Shown here: one piece after another, positions 35,011-42,419 of the stretch
Layout: every line of letters begins with the position of its first letter
Position numbering within the stretch: position 1 is the stretch's first letter
Origin: Bradyrhizobium sp. Ec3.3
GTDB lineage: Bacteria > Pseudomonadota > Alphaproteobacteria > Rhizobiales > Xanthobacteraceae
Reading direction: 5' to 3'
DNA length: 64,000 nucleotides
Assembly (NCBI RefSeq): GCF_000472925.1
Contig: NZ_KI421479.1
Span: 214,791 to 278,790, forward strand
The notes under the pieces: model-generated
Database searches by the model: none
What the model was told of the DNA's origin: nothing
The model's input: the letters and a program-made list of their open reading frames with translations, nothing else
Translations under genes and position numbers: made by a program

Positions 35011-35721
35011 TCAATGGCCGGCGCTCTGGCCGCCGTCGACATGCAGGATCTCGCCCGTCACGAAGCCCGCCCGCTCGAGATAGAGCACCGCGTCGACGAT
35101 GTCGGCCATCTCGCCCATGTGGCCGATGGGGTGCAGCGTGCCGTACTGGGCATGCGTTTCGACCGGATGCATCGGCGACTTGATGATGCCGGGCGAAACC
35201 GCGTTCACGCGAATGCCGCGCTTGGCATATTCGATTGCCAGCGACTTCGTCGCGGCCGCTAGCCCGCCCTTGCTTAGCGATGCCAGCACTGATGGCACGT
35301 TCGAATTGGCCTGATCGACCAGGCTGGTCGTGATCTGGACGACGTGGCCCGAGCCCTGCTTTTCCATCTCGGCGATAGCGAGCTGCGTGATGCGGAAGAA
35401 GCCCGCGACGTTGATGCCCATGACCGTCGCATAGTCCTCGGCCGTGTACTGCGTGAACGGCTTGGCGACGAAGATGCCGGCATTGTTGACCAGCGTGTCG
35501 ACACGGCCGAACCGGGCGACGGCCTGAGACACTACGCGCTCGGCGGTGCTGGGGTCGGCGATGTCGCCGGCGACAGCAAGGATGCCATCATCGGCGGAAG
35601 GTTTGATGGAGCGGGCCGTTGCGACGACCCGATAATTGCGGTCGCGGTAGGCTTGGACGAGGGCGGCGCCGATGCCCTGCGATGCACCGGTGATGATAGC
35701 GACTTTCTGCTCGATACCCAT
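35011..35721 (-). CDS. SDR-family protein lacking the catalytic tyrosine
   Basis: A 236-residue classical short-chain dehydrogenase/reductase. Cofactor loop IITGASQGIGAAL, NNAG motif (VNNAGIFVAKPF), catalytic serine in ITTSLVDQ, and the C-terminal VSPGIIKSPMH are all present. At the YxxxK site the sequence reads VLASLSKGG: the lysine remains but the position four before it is Ala, and no tyrosine is nearby. The codons there are unambiguous. Either the protein has another proton donor or it is not a usual dehydrogenase. It is followed by a tautomerase gene, and the divergent LysR gene 222 bp upstream may regulate both. Confidence 0.85.
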   Translation of the reverse strand: MGIEQKVAIITGASQGIGAALVQAYRDRNYRVVATARSIKPSADDGILAVAGDIADPSTAERVVSQAVARFGRVDTLVNNAGIFVAKPFTQYTAEDYATVMGINVAGFFRITQLAIAEMEKQGSGHVVQITTSLVDQANSNVPSVLASLSKGGLAAATKSLAIEYAKRGIRVNAVSPGIIKSPMHPVETHAQYGTLHPIGHMGEMADIVDAVLYLERAGFVTGEILHVDGGQSAGH

Positions 35722-35943
35722 GTTGGGCTCCTGTTACCGATTTATGGGAGTGATCCTGTGCCGGTCGCCTGCGACTGGCTTGCCCGCTGAGGTACGCCGC
35801 GGCGGCTTGGTTGCGAATACGCGCTGTCCGGCAGACACTCTTTCGCGGCGCGATCGAATGGCGGGCCAGCGGTTGCGGCGGTTGTCGTGTCGCGCGTGAG
35901 CGCCTAGCTTGCGGTCGGACTTTGCTGGGGCGACGGAAAGCGC

Positions 35944-36867
35944 ATGGATCGTCTCGACGCGATGAACGTGTTCGTCCTTGCGGTGGACGAGGGCAGCCTT
36001 GCGGCTGCTGGCCGCAAACTCGGCCGCTCGCCGGCCGCGGTGAGCCGCGCCATCGCCTTCCTGGAGGAGCGGGTCGGCACTGAGCTCCTGCACCGCACGA
36101 CGCGGTCGATCAAGCTCAGCGAGGAGGGCGAGCGTTACGTGGCGATCTGCCGCCGCGTGCTGACCGAGCTGGAGGAGGCCGACGATATCGCGGCGGGGCC
36201 GCATGCCGCGCCGCGCGGCACGCTTGCGATCACCGCGCCTGTGGTCTCCGGCGAGATGGTGCTGCGACCGATCCTCGACACGTTCCTGGATGCCTACCCG
36301 ACGGTGTCGGCGAAACTGTTGCTGTTCGACCGAGCGGTCAATTTGATCGATGAGGGCATCGACGTGGCGCTCCGGATCGGTCCTCTCTCGGACTCCGCGA
36401 TGGTCGCGATGAAGCTCGGCGACGTACGCCGTGTCGTGGTGGCTGCTCCGCGATATCTCAACCAGCATCCGCGCATCACCGAGCCCGGCGATCTCGCCAA
36501 GCATCAGATCGTCGCCATGGCCCACCTGCCGAATTCGTGGACGTTTGCGCCGCAGCCCGGTTCCGTGGTGCCGCGAACCGTTCAGTTCACGCCGCGGCTC
36601 GTGATCAACAGCACCTATGCCGCGGTCGCTTCCGCCGTCGCCGGCCGCGGCCTCGCGCGGATGTATTCCTATCAAGTCGCCGAGCAGGTGCAGCGCGGCG
36701 AACTCGACATCGTGCTATCCGGGGACGAGGATCCCGAAATGCCCGTGCACCTGATTTCGCCGCAGGGCCGGCTCTCGGTCCCGAAGGTGCGGGCCTTCAC
36801 GGATTTTGCCGTGCCGCGGTTGAAGAAGCAGTTCGCGGTCCTGAAGAAGGCGATCGGTCCTCGCTGA
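35944..36867 (+). CDS. LysR-family transcriptional regulator
   Basis: A 307-residue regulator. An N-terminal winged helix (MDRLDAMNVFVLAVDEGSLA, then KLGRSPAAVSRAIAFLEERV) is followed by a linker helix and a type-2 periplasmic-binding-like effector domain with GTLAITAPVVSGEMVLRPIL. It resembles the group that controls SDR or quinone-type genes. It diverges from the SDR-tautomerase pair, the usual LysR arrangement, and the Tat-exported hydrolase gene follows 128 bp downstream, so either may be its target. Confidence 0.9.
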   Translation: MDRLDAMNVFVLAVDEGSLAAAGRKLGRSPAAVSRAIAFLEERVGTELLHRTTRSIKLSEEGERYVAICRRVLTELEEADDIAAGPHAAPRGTLAITAPVVSGEMVLRPILDTFLDAYPTVSAKLLLFDRAVNLIDEGIDVALRIGPLSDSAMVAMKLGDVRRVVVAAPRYLNQHPRITEPGDLAKHQIVAMAHLPNSWTFAPQPGSVVPRTVQFTPRLVINSTYAAVASAVAGRGLARMYSYQVAEQVQRGELDIVLSGDEDPEMPVHLISPQGRLSVPKVRAFTDFAVPRLKKQFAVLKKAIGPR

Positions 36868-36995
36868 ATTGTGACTCGTTCGCCGCGCGAAAGAGTGCTT
36901 ATCGCAGACCAGCGATTTGCCGCCCGCTTGCGGCCTACATCTGCGGTGAAACAGCGGCGCCGACGGCGGCATTGCGCGCCATGCAAATGCACGAG

Positions 36996-38051
36996 ATGAA
37001 GATGTCAAAAGAGATAAACAACGATCGCCGTCGTTTCCTCACCACCGCCGCGATCGGCGTCGCCGCACCATTCGTTCTCGGCAGTGCTGCCGCCGCGCAG
37101 TCCGGCAAGGCGAGCCCCTCGACTGCGCCCGCAATCAAGCCGGGTACCAACACGTCCTTCGCGGCGATCAAGCAGATCAATGCCGGCTTCCTCAACGTGG
37201 GATATGCCGAGGCCGGTCCGGCGGATGGATCCGTGGTGATCCTGCTGCACGGCTGGCCCTATGACATCCACAGTTTCGTCGATGTCGCGCCTGTGCTCGC
37301 GAAGGCGGGTTATCGAGTCATCGTTCCGCATCTGCGCGGCTATGGCACGACGCGCTTCCTGTCGGGCGAGACGATGCGCAACGGCGAGCCCGCAGCGCTC
37401 GCTGCCGACCTTGTCGCTCTGATGGATGCGCTTGGCATCAAGCAGGCGACGCTCGCCGGCTATGATTGGGGCGGGCGGACCGCCAACATCGTCGCGGCGC
37501 TTTGGCCAGAGCGCGTCAAGGCGATGGTCTCGGTGAGCGGTTATCTGATTTCCAGCCAGGCGGCAGGGAAAATGCCGCTGCCGCCGAGCGCCGAGCTGCA
37601 ATGGTGGTATCAGTTCTATTTCGCCACCGAGCGCGGCCGCGAGGGCTACGCCAAGAACACGCACGACTTTGCCAAGCTGATCTGGAAGCTCGCCTCGCCC
37701 AAATGGCATTTCGATGATGCCACCTACGACCGCAGCGCGGTCTCGCTCGACAATCCCGATCATGTCGACATCGCGATCCACAACTATCGCTGGCGGCTTG
37801 GGTTGGCCGAGGGCGAAGCAAAGTATGCCGAGCTCGAGCAGAAGCTGGCGGGCCTGCCGGTGATCACCGTGCCGACCATCACCATGGAGGGCGATGCCAA
37901 TGGGGCTCCGCATCCGGACCCTTCCGCCTACGCGAAGATGTTCTCGGGCAAATACGAGCACCGGACGATCACCGGCGGCATCGGGCACAATCTGCCGCAG
38001 GAAGCCCCGCAGGCCTTTGCCCAGGCCGTCCTCGATATCGCCGCGAGCTGA
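36996..38051 (+). CDS. Tat-exported alpha/beta hydrolase (epoxide hydrolase-like)
   Basis: A 351-residue protein. The N-terminus has a twin-arginine signal (NDRRRFLTTAAIGVAAPFV, ending near ALA-like SAAAAQS), so it should be exported folded. The hydrolase fold shows LLHGWPYDIHSF (oxyanion loop), AGYDWGGRTAN with an aspartate nucleophile as in epoxide hydrolases and haloalkane dehalogenases, and TGGIGHNLPQEAP with the catalytic histidine. Start choice is uncertain: in-frame ATGs at 36981, 36987, 36996 and 37002 are all possible and none has a strong ribosome-binding site. It follows the LysR gene in the same direction. The substrate is unknown. Confidence 0.83.
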   Translation: MKMSKEINNDRRRFLTTAAIGVAAPFVLGSAAAAQSGKASPSTAPAIKPGTNTSFAAIKQINAGFLNVGYAEAGPADGSVVILLHGWPYDIHSFVDVAPVLAKAGYRVIVPHLRGYGTTRFLSGETMRNGEPAALAADLVALMDALGIKQATLAGYDWGGRTANIVAALWPERVKAMVSVSGYLISSQAAGKMPLPPSAELQWWYQFYFATERGREGYAKNTHDFAKLIWKLASPKWHFDDATYDRSAVSLDNPDHVDIAIHNYRWRLGLAEGEAKYAELEQKLAGLPVITVPTITMEGDANGAPHPDPSAYAKMFSGKYEHRTITGGIGHNLPQEAPQAFAQAVLDIAAS

Positions 38052-38193
38052 CGGCGCGGGCTGCGCCATGCGTTGTTTTGCGTATTCGAGGCCGCGGATG
38101 AATCGGCCATGCTGCCCAAACGGTTAACGCCGGATTAACCGGCGGGTCCTAGGCTCTCTCGGCCGGGGTGCTCGCTAATTTAAGGGTAGCCCA

Positions 38194-38349
38194 ATGGAAG
38201 CCCAGAAGATCGCGATCGACGCTGTCGTCGCGCTGACCGATTGTGACCGCGACGCCGTCACCACCTTCATCCGCCGGCTCTATCTCGCGGGCGTCAGGGA
38301 CCCCAAGCGCCTGACCTTCAAGGGGCTGCAGGCGCTCGCGCGGGTCTGA
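38194..38349 (+). CDS. small conserved-looking protein, 51 residues
   Basis: A 51-codon frame from ATG 38194 to TGA 38349: it starts MEAQKIAIDAVVALTDCDRD and ends KGLQALARV. TAAGGG precedes the ATG by about 7 bases. Codon use has the strong GC third-position bias of neighbouring genes, and the protein is balanced in charged and hydrophobic residues with helix-prone stretches, unlike random GC-rich frames. No domain is recognised. It stands between the exported hydrolase and the LpxO-like hydroxylase, and is probably its own small transcription unit. Confidence 0.55.
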   Translation: MEAQKIAIDAVVALTDCDRDAVTTFIRRLYLAGVRDPKRLTFKGLQALARV

Positions 38350-38470
38350 TCGGCATCCCCTGCTGTTTCAACTGTCTGGGTCGAGAGCGACGGAACCAGT
38401 CTGCGGCGCCTTGCCGCTGGCACCGGGCCGGGCTACACGAGCACGGCTGGGTCGCTTGGGGATCGGGGAA

Positions 38471-39400
38471 ATGTTGAAACAGCTCTTTGCGCCGCAACTT
38501 GTCATCCTCTATGTGCTTGCGGCATCAACGATTTACGTCCACTTTCGAGGCAAGCAGCGGCTGCGCTTTGCCCGCCAGCTCGGCGATCATTCGACCTATC
38601 TCGCACCCTATAATGTACTGATGTATGCCGGCTCGGCCGTGCCGAACAAGCCGGTGATCTCGGTCGACCAGTTTCCCGAGTTGAAGCCGCTCAGCGAGAA
38701 CTGGGAGACGATCCGCGACGAGGCGGTGCGCCTGTTCGACGAAGGCTTCATCCGCGCCGCGGCCAAGAACAACGACTGGGGCTTCTATTCGTTCTTCAAG
38801 AGCGGCTGGAAGCGCTTTTACCTGAAATGGTACGACGACTTCCTGCCCTCGGCGCGCACGCTGTGCCCGAAGACGGTGGAGCTGCTCAATTCGATTCCAT
38901 CCGTGCATGGCGCGATGTTCGCGATGCTGCCGCCGGGCGGCAAGCTGGGCGCGCACCGCGATCCCTTTGCCGGATCGCTGCGCTATCACCTCGGGCTGGT
39001 CACGCCGAACTCGAACAAGTGCCGGATTCTCGTCGACGGCGTCGAATGCGTCTGGCGCGACGGCGAAGCCTTCATGTTCGACGAGACCTTCATCCACAGC
39101 GCCGAGAACGCGACCGACGTCAACCGCATCATCCTGTTCTGCGACGTCGAGCGCCCGATGAAGTTCGGCTTCATGACCGCGATGAATCGCTGGGTCAGCC
39201 ATCACATCGTCAAGGCGTCGGCGACCCAGAACGTCGACGGCGAGAGCGTCGGCGTGCTCAACAAGGTGTTCGGCAAGCTCTACGAAGTCCATCTTGCGAG
39301 CCGCAAGGTCAAGGAATGGAATCGCAACGTCTACTACACGCTGAAATATTCGCTCACGGCGCTGATCCTTGGCCTCATCGTAATGTCGGCGCTGCGGTGA
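38471..39400 (+). CDS. aspartyl/asparaginyl beta-hydroxylase-like (LpxO-type) dioxygenase
   Basis: A 309-residue iron- and 2-oxoglutarate-dependent dioxygenase. A membrane segment lies at each end (about 7-20 and 290-306). The core keeps LGAHRDPFAGSLRYHLGL with the iron-binding His-x-Asp and the family Arg/His, and DETFIHSAEN with the distal iron histidine. Membrane-anchored proteins of this group include LpxO, which 2-hydroxylates lipid A acyl chains. With the LPS genes further along, lipid A modification is the favoured role, but this is inference. ATG at 38471 follows CGGGGAA. The open frame upstream is ignored. Confidence 0.82.
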   Translation: MLKQLFAPQLVILYVLAASTIYVHFRGKQRLRFARQLGDHSTYLAPYNVLMYAGSAVPNKPVISVDQFPELKPLSENWETIRDEAVRLFDEGFIRAAAKNNDWGFYSFFKSGWKRFYLKWYDDFLPSARTLCPKTVELLNSIPSVHGAMFAMLPPGGKLGAHRDPFAGSLRYHLGLVTPNSNKCRILVDGVECVWRDGEAFMFDETFIHSAENATDVNRIILFCDVERPMKFGFMTAMNRWVSHHIVKASATQNVDGESVGVLNKVFGKLYEVHLASRKVKEWNRNVYYTLKYSLTALILGLIVMSALR

Positions 39401-39432
39401 TCGTGGCGTCCGTGCTGAATCGGGAATAGGCA

Positions 39433-39891
39433 ATGGCCCCGTTGCCGATCGCCGACGCCGAGACAGAGCAATTCTTCCGCCAGTGGCTGGAAACCTTCGC
39501 GGGCTATGTCCGCGAGGTCGACTACGCCTCCGCGAGGCCGCTCTTCCATCCGGACGTGCTTGCCTTCGGCACGCACAACGACGTCATTCCGGGTCTCGAT
39601 CAATGGGTCGCGACGCAATGGGACAACGTCTGGCCAAAGACGACCGACTTTCGCTTCGTCCTCGAGCAAACCTCGATCCTGGCGTCCTCCGATGGCACGA
39701 TGGCGACCGTGATCGCGCCGTGGACGAGCACGGGCTATCATCCCGACGGCAGCTCGTTTCCGCGTCCCGGCCGCGCGACGATGGTGTTTTCGGGGAATGC
39801 CGATGGTTGGCTGTGCGTGCACTCCCACATGTCACTCAATCGCGGCGTCCCGCAGGTAAGCCATGCCAATCGACCGGTGAAGGCCTGGTAG
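39433..39891 (+). CDS. NTF2-like/SnoaL-like small protein
   Basis: A 152-residue protein of the NTF2-like fold. Seen: an N-terminal helix with FRQWLETFAGYVREVDYASA, the strand FHPDVLAFGTHNDVIPG, and a C-terminal sheet with TMVFSGNADGWLCVHSHMSL. Such proteins serve as ketosteroid-isomerase-like enzymes, hydrolases or ligand binders; a SnoaL-like or DUF4440-type role cannot be separated here. It follows the LpxO-like gene by 32 bp in the same orientation and may be co-transcribed. It converges with mosA, ten bases away. Confidence 0.7.
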   Translation: MAPLPIADAETEQFFRQWLETFAGYVREVDYASARPLFHPDVLAFGTHNDVIPGLDQWVATQWDNVWPKTTDFRFVLEQTSILASSDGTMATVIAPWTSTGYHPDGSSFPRPGRATMVFSGNADGWLCVHSHMSLNRGVPQVSHANRPVKAW

Positions 39892-39901
39892 ATAGATTTC
39901 C

Positions 39902-40729
39902 TCAGGTTAGGCGAGCACCGGCCTGAATGATCGTCCCGACGTGCTGGCCACGCATGGCCGCCGTGAGCCGGCCGGGAACGAGACCGTTCACGACCTGCAC
40001 GCGCGCGATGTGCCGCGCGTTCGCCATGACCTCGAGCAGCGCGGGATCGAACGGCAGTGTGCCCTTGAGCTTGCCAAGTTCTGCGACGTTCGTCTCGTGC
40101 AGCAACTGCGCCTGCTTCGCGTCGGCGCCGTTGGGATCGGTGGTGTAGACGCCGTCAACGTCCTCCACGATCGTGAGGCCGGCGGCGCCCAGCGCGTCCG
40201 CGAGCAGGAAGGCGCCGGTGTCGGCGCGATGCAGCGGGATGCGCGAGGTCGGGAATTCATGATGGTGGTACGGCGGAAACGCGCTGCCGACGACCGCACG
40301 GGCGGCCGAGAGGTGGATGGCGAGCTGGCTCGCGATGGTGGGGTGCTCGATGTAGGAGACACCTTCCGGGGCGAGCAGGCTCGCAAGGATATGGCCGTTC
40401 TGGCCGGCCTCGCTTGCGGCAAGCGGCGCGAGCGACCCGACGGGGAGTCCGAGGTCGAGGCCGACGCTGTAGAGATGACGGGCGCGGACGCCGGCGCCGG
40501 TCAGGATCAGCAGGCGATGCTCAGGCAGCAGCGACCGCAGCTCATCGACGAGGGGGAGGATCGCCTCATGACCGCGATCCATCACGCGGCCGCCGATCTT
40601 GATGACCTGCACCCAGGGCAGGAGCTTGATCGGGCGGCTGCCTGCGACCGGGCGAGTGAGATCGCCGTCGAGCAGGGTCTGGCGCGCAAGCGGCGAGGCG
40701 ACGTGCTTGATCTGGTTGGTGACAGTCAT
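39902..40729 (-). CDS. mosA: molybdenum storage protein alpha subunit
   Basis: A 275-residue amino-acid-kinase-fold protein. It closely resembles the Azotobacter vinelandii MosA sequence as I remember it: IKHVASPLARQTLLDGDLTR at the N-terminus, VIKIGGRVMDRG, LLILTGAGVRARHLYSVGLD, SAFPPYHHHEFP with a cluster of histidines, HRADTGAFLLADALGAAG, and VNGLVPGRLTAAMRGQHVGT at the end. In Azotobacter the MosAB heterohexamer stores about a hundred molybdate ions as oxo-clusters with ATP. It lies 12 bp downstream of mosB in one operon. Length matches the known 276 residues. Confidence 0.92.
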   Translation of the reverse strand: MTVTNQIKHVASPLARQTLLDGDLTRPVAGSRPIKLLPWVQVIKIGGRVMDRGHEAILPLVDELRSLLPEHRLLILTGAGVRARHLYSVGLDLGLPVGSLAPLAASEAGQNGHILASLLAPEGVSYIEHPTIASQLAIHLSAARAVVGSAFPPYHHHEFPTSRIPLHRADTGAFLLADALGAAGLTIVEDVDGVYTTDPNGADAKQAQLLHETNVAELGKLKGTLPFDPALLEVMANARHIARVQVVNGLVPGRLTAAMRGQHVGTIIQAGARLT

Positions 40730-40741
40730 GGCGATGGTCTC

Positions 40742-41554
40742 TCAGCTCGCAGTGATGATGGTGCCGACATGCTCGCCCGCGAGCGCGCGGGTCAGATTGC
40801 CGGGAACGAGGCCATTGACGATCTGCACCTGGTGGACGTGGCGCGCCGAGGTGAGGAGATCGAGCACCGGGAATTCCAGGATCGAGTCCTGCAGGCCCTT
40901 GGCCTTCATCTCGGCCACGGAGATCTTTGGGATGAAGGTGGCGTTCTTTGCCGTCTTCGGGTTCGCGGTGTATAGGCCGTTCTCGTCCTTCACATAGATC
41001 ATCGCTTGGCAGCCGAACTGTTCGGCCACGAGGAAGCATCCCGCGTCGGTGCGGTAGGGCGGAATCACGCCCTCGGCCGCGGGCCGCATCCACAGGCTAT
41101 AGGGGGGCATGCCGCTGAAGATGACGGCGTTCACCTCGGCGAGGAACAGCGGCACGGACGAGAGCCCGGCGCTAGAGACGGCGGAGATGCCGTGCTTGGC
41201 AAGAAGCTGACCCAGCATCGCGGCGTTCTGGTCGGCGACGGAGGCGCCGAGCTGCGAGAGCACGCCGGCCGGCAGGCGAAGCCCCGCCGCGATCGAATAG
41301 AGATGCCGCGCGCGGGTGCCTGCACCGGTCCCGATCAGGAGCTTGTGGGCCTTGCGCGCGGCGACGATCTCCTCGACCAGCGGATAGACCGCGGCGCGGC
41401 CGCGATCGATCACGCTCTGTCCACCGATCTTGATCACCGTGGCGTCCGGCAGGATCCGGAAGTCCGGAGCTGCCTCCGAAGCCGCGACGAGGTCGGGATC
41501 AGTGAGCGAACGCTGCATCAGGAGCGCTTCCAGCTCGGCCGTCGTGTTCGCCAT
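40742..41554 (-). CDS. mosB: molybdenum storage protein beta subunit
   Basis: A 270-residue partner of MosA, the same length as the Azotobacter beta subunit. It starts MANTTAELEALLMQRSLTDP; other hallmarks are RILPDATVIKIGGQSVIDRG, LLIGTGAGTRARHLYSIAAG, FSGMPPYSLWMRPAAEG and a C-terminal ALAGEHVGTIITAS. The ATG at 41554 opens the conserved N-terminus; a longer open frame to 41737 is not used because it overlaps the FAA hydrolase terminator. The upstream region holds a sigma-54-like -24/-12 element (41610-41625). No mod transporter genes are adjacent. Molybdenum storage would serve nitrogenase or other molybdoenzymes. Confidence 0.93.
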   Translation of the reverse strand: MANTTAELEALLMQRSLTDPDLVAASEAAPDFRILPDATVIKIGGQSVIDRGRAAVYPLVEEIVAARKAHKLLIGTGAGTRARHLYSIAAGLRLPAGVLSQLGASVADQNAAMLGQLLAKHGISAVSSAGLSSVPLFLAEVNAVIFSGMPPYSLWMRPAAEGVIPPYRTDAGCFLVAEQFGCQAMIYVKDENGLYTANPKTAKNATFIPKISVAEMKAKGLQDSILEFPVLDLLTSARHVHQVQIVNGLVPGNLTRALAGEHVGTIITAS

Positions 41555-41609
41555 GAGAGACGTCCTTTCGTTTGTCGATCTTCTTCGGTGATCGCCGAGC
41601 GGCTTGTTT

Positions 41610-41625
41610 AGCAAAACCGCAGCCA
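41610..41625 (-). promoter_or_regulatory. sigma-54-like -24/-12 element upstream of mosB
   Basis: On the minus strand it reads TGGCTGCGGTTTTGCT. The GG and GC dinucleotides have the required 10-base separation of sigma-54 promoters, TGGC and TTGCT match the consensus TGGCACG-N4-TTGCW, and three middle bases differ. It lies about 55 bases before the mosB start, giving a plausible leader. I found no TGT-N10-ACA NifA site in the short stretch upstream. A chance match is possible. Confidence 0.4.
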
Positions 41626-41629
41626 GCCA

Positions 41630-41664
41630 CAAAACAAAAGCCCCGGAGCACGCTCCGGGGCTTT
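41630..41664 (-). terminator. rho-independent terminator of the FAA hydrolase gene
   Basis: A perfect 13-bp stem (AAAGCCCCGGAGC at 41637-41649 with GCTCCGGGGCTTT at 41652-41664) followed on the minus strand by TTTTGTTTTG. It lies 19 bases after the FAA hydrolase stop and upstream of the mosB promoter region, so mosBA should be a separate transcription unit. Confidence 0.88.
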
Positions 41665-41682
41665 GTGTTTCCAGCGCTGCGG

Positions 41683-42384
41683 TTACTCCGGCTGGCCGAT
41701 CGACACCTTCAGCGTGCCGACGCCGTCGACGCCGCATTCGAGCTTGTCGCCGGGCTGGAGCTGCGACACGCCAGCGGGTGTACCGGTCAGGATGATATCG
41801 CCGGCGGCGAGCTTCACCTGCTGCGAGAGCTGCCAGATGATCTCCGGCACATTCCAGATCAGCTCGGTGAGGTCGCCCTTTTGCGCTTCCTTGCCGTTCA
41901 CGGTGAGCCAGATCTTGCCCATCGACGGATGGCCGATCTTCGAAGCTGGCTGCACCGCGGAGCAGGGCGCCGAACCGTCGAACGACTTGCCGATCTCCCA
42001 GGGCCGCTCCTTCTTGCGCGAGGCGATCTGGAGGTCGCGGCGGGTCAGGTCGATGCCGACCGCATAACCGTAGACATGGTCGAGCGCCTTCTCCGCGGGA
42101 ATGTTGAGGCCGCCGCTCTTCATCGCGACGATCAGCTCGACCTCGTGATGCAGATCCTTGGTGAGCGGCGGATAGGGGATGGTGGCGCCATCGGGCACCA
42201 GCATGTCGGCATGCTTGGCGAAGAAGAACGGCGGGGCGCGCTCGTCATTGCCCATCTCGCGGATGTGCTCGAGATAGTTGCGGCCGACGCACCAGATGCG
42301 GCGCACCGGATAACGGCCGGTCTCGCCGACGACGGGAAGCGAAGCCTGAGGCGGAAGCGGGATGACGTAGGAGGCGGCGTTCAT
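41683..42384 (-). CDS. FAA-hydrolase-family protein (fumarylpyruvate hydrolase-like)
   Basis: A 233-residue member of the fumarylacetoacetate hydrolase family. The start RRIWCVGRNYLEHIREMG, the metal-binding DLHHEVELIVAM block with the first Glu pair, and the closing DIILTGTPAGVSQLQPGD are all present. The short length and FFFAKHAD match the fumarylpyruvate/acylpyruvate hydrolase subgroup, which cleaves C-C bonds in aromatic-ring degradation. The gene has its own terminator downstream. It follows the MsbA-like exporter gene by 35 bp, but a functional link is not evident. Confidence 0.88.
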   Translation of the reverse strand: MNAASYVIPLPPQASLPVVGETGRYPVRRIWCVGRNYLEHIREMGNDERAPPFFFAKHADMLVPDGATIPYPPLTKDLHHEVELIVAMKSGGLNIPAEKALDHVYGYAVGIDLTRRDLQIASRKKERPWEIGKSFDGSAPCSAVQPASKIGHPSMGKIWLTVNGKEAQKGDLTELIWNVPEIIWQLSQQVKLAAGDIILTGTPAGVSQLQPGDKLECGVDGVGTLKVSIGQPE

Positions 42385-42419
42385 GAAGCGGTCTCGCTGC
42401 TCTTGGGGTAAGAATGATC

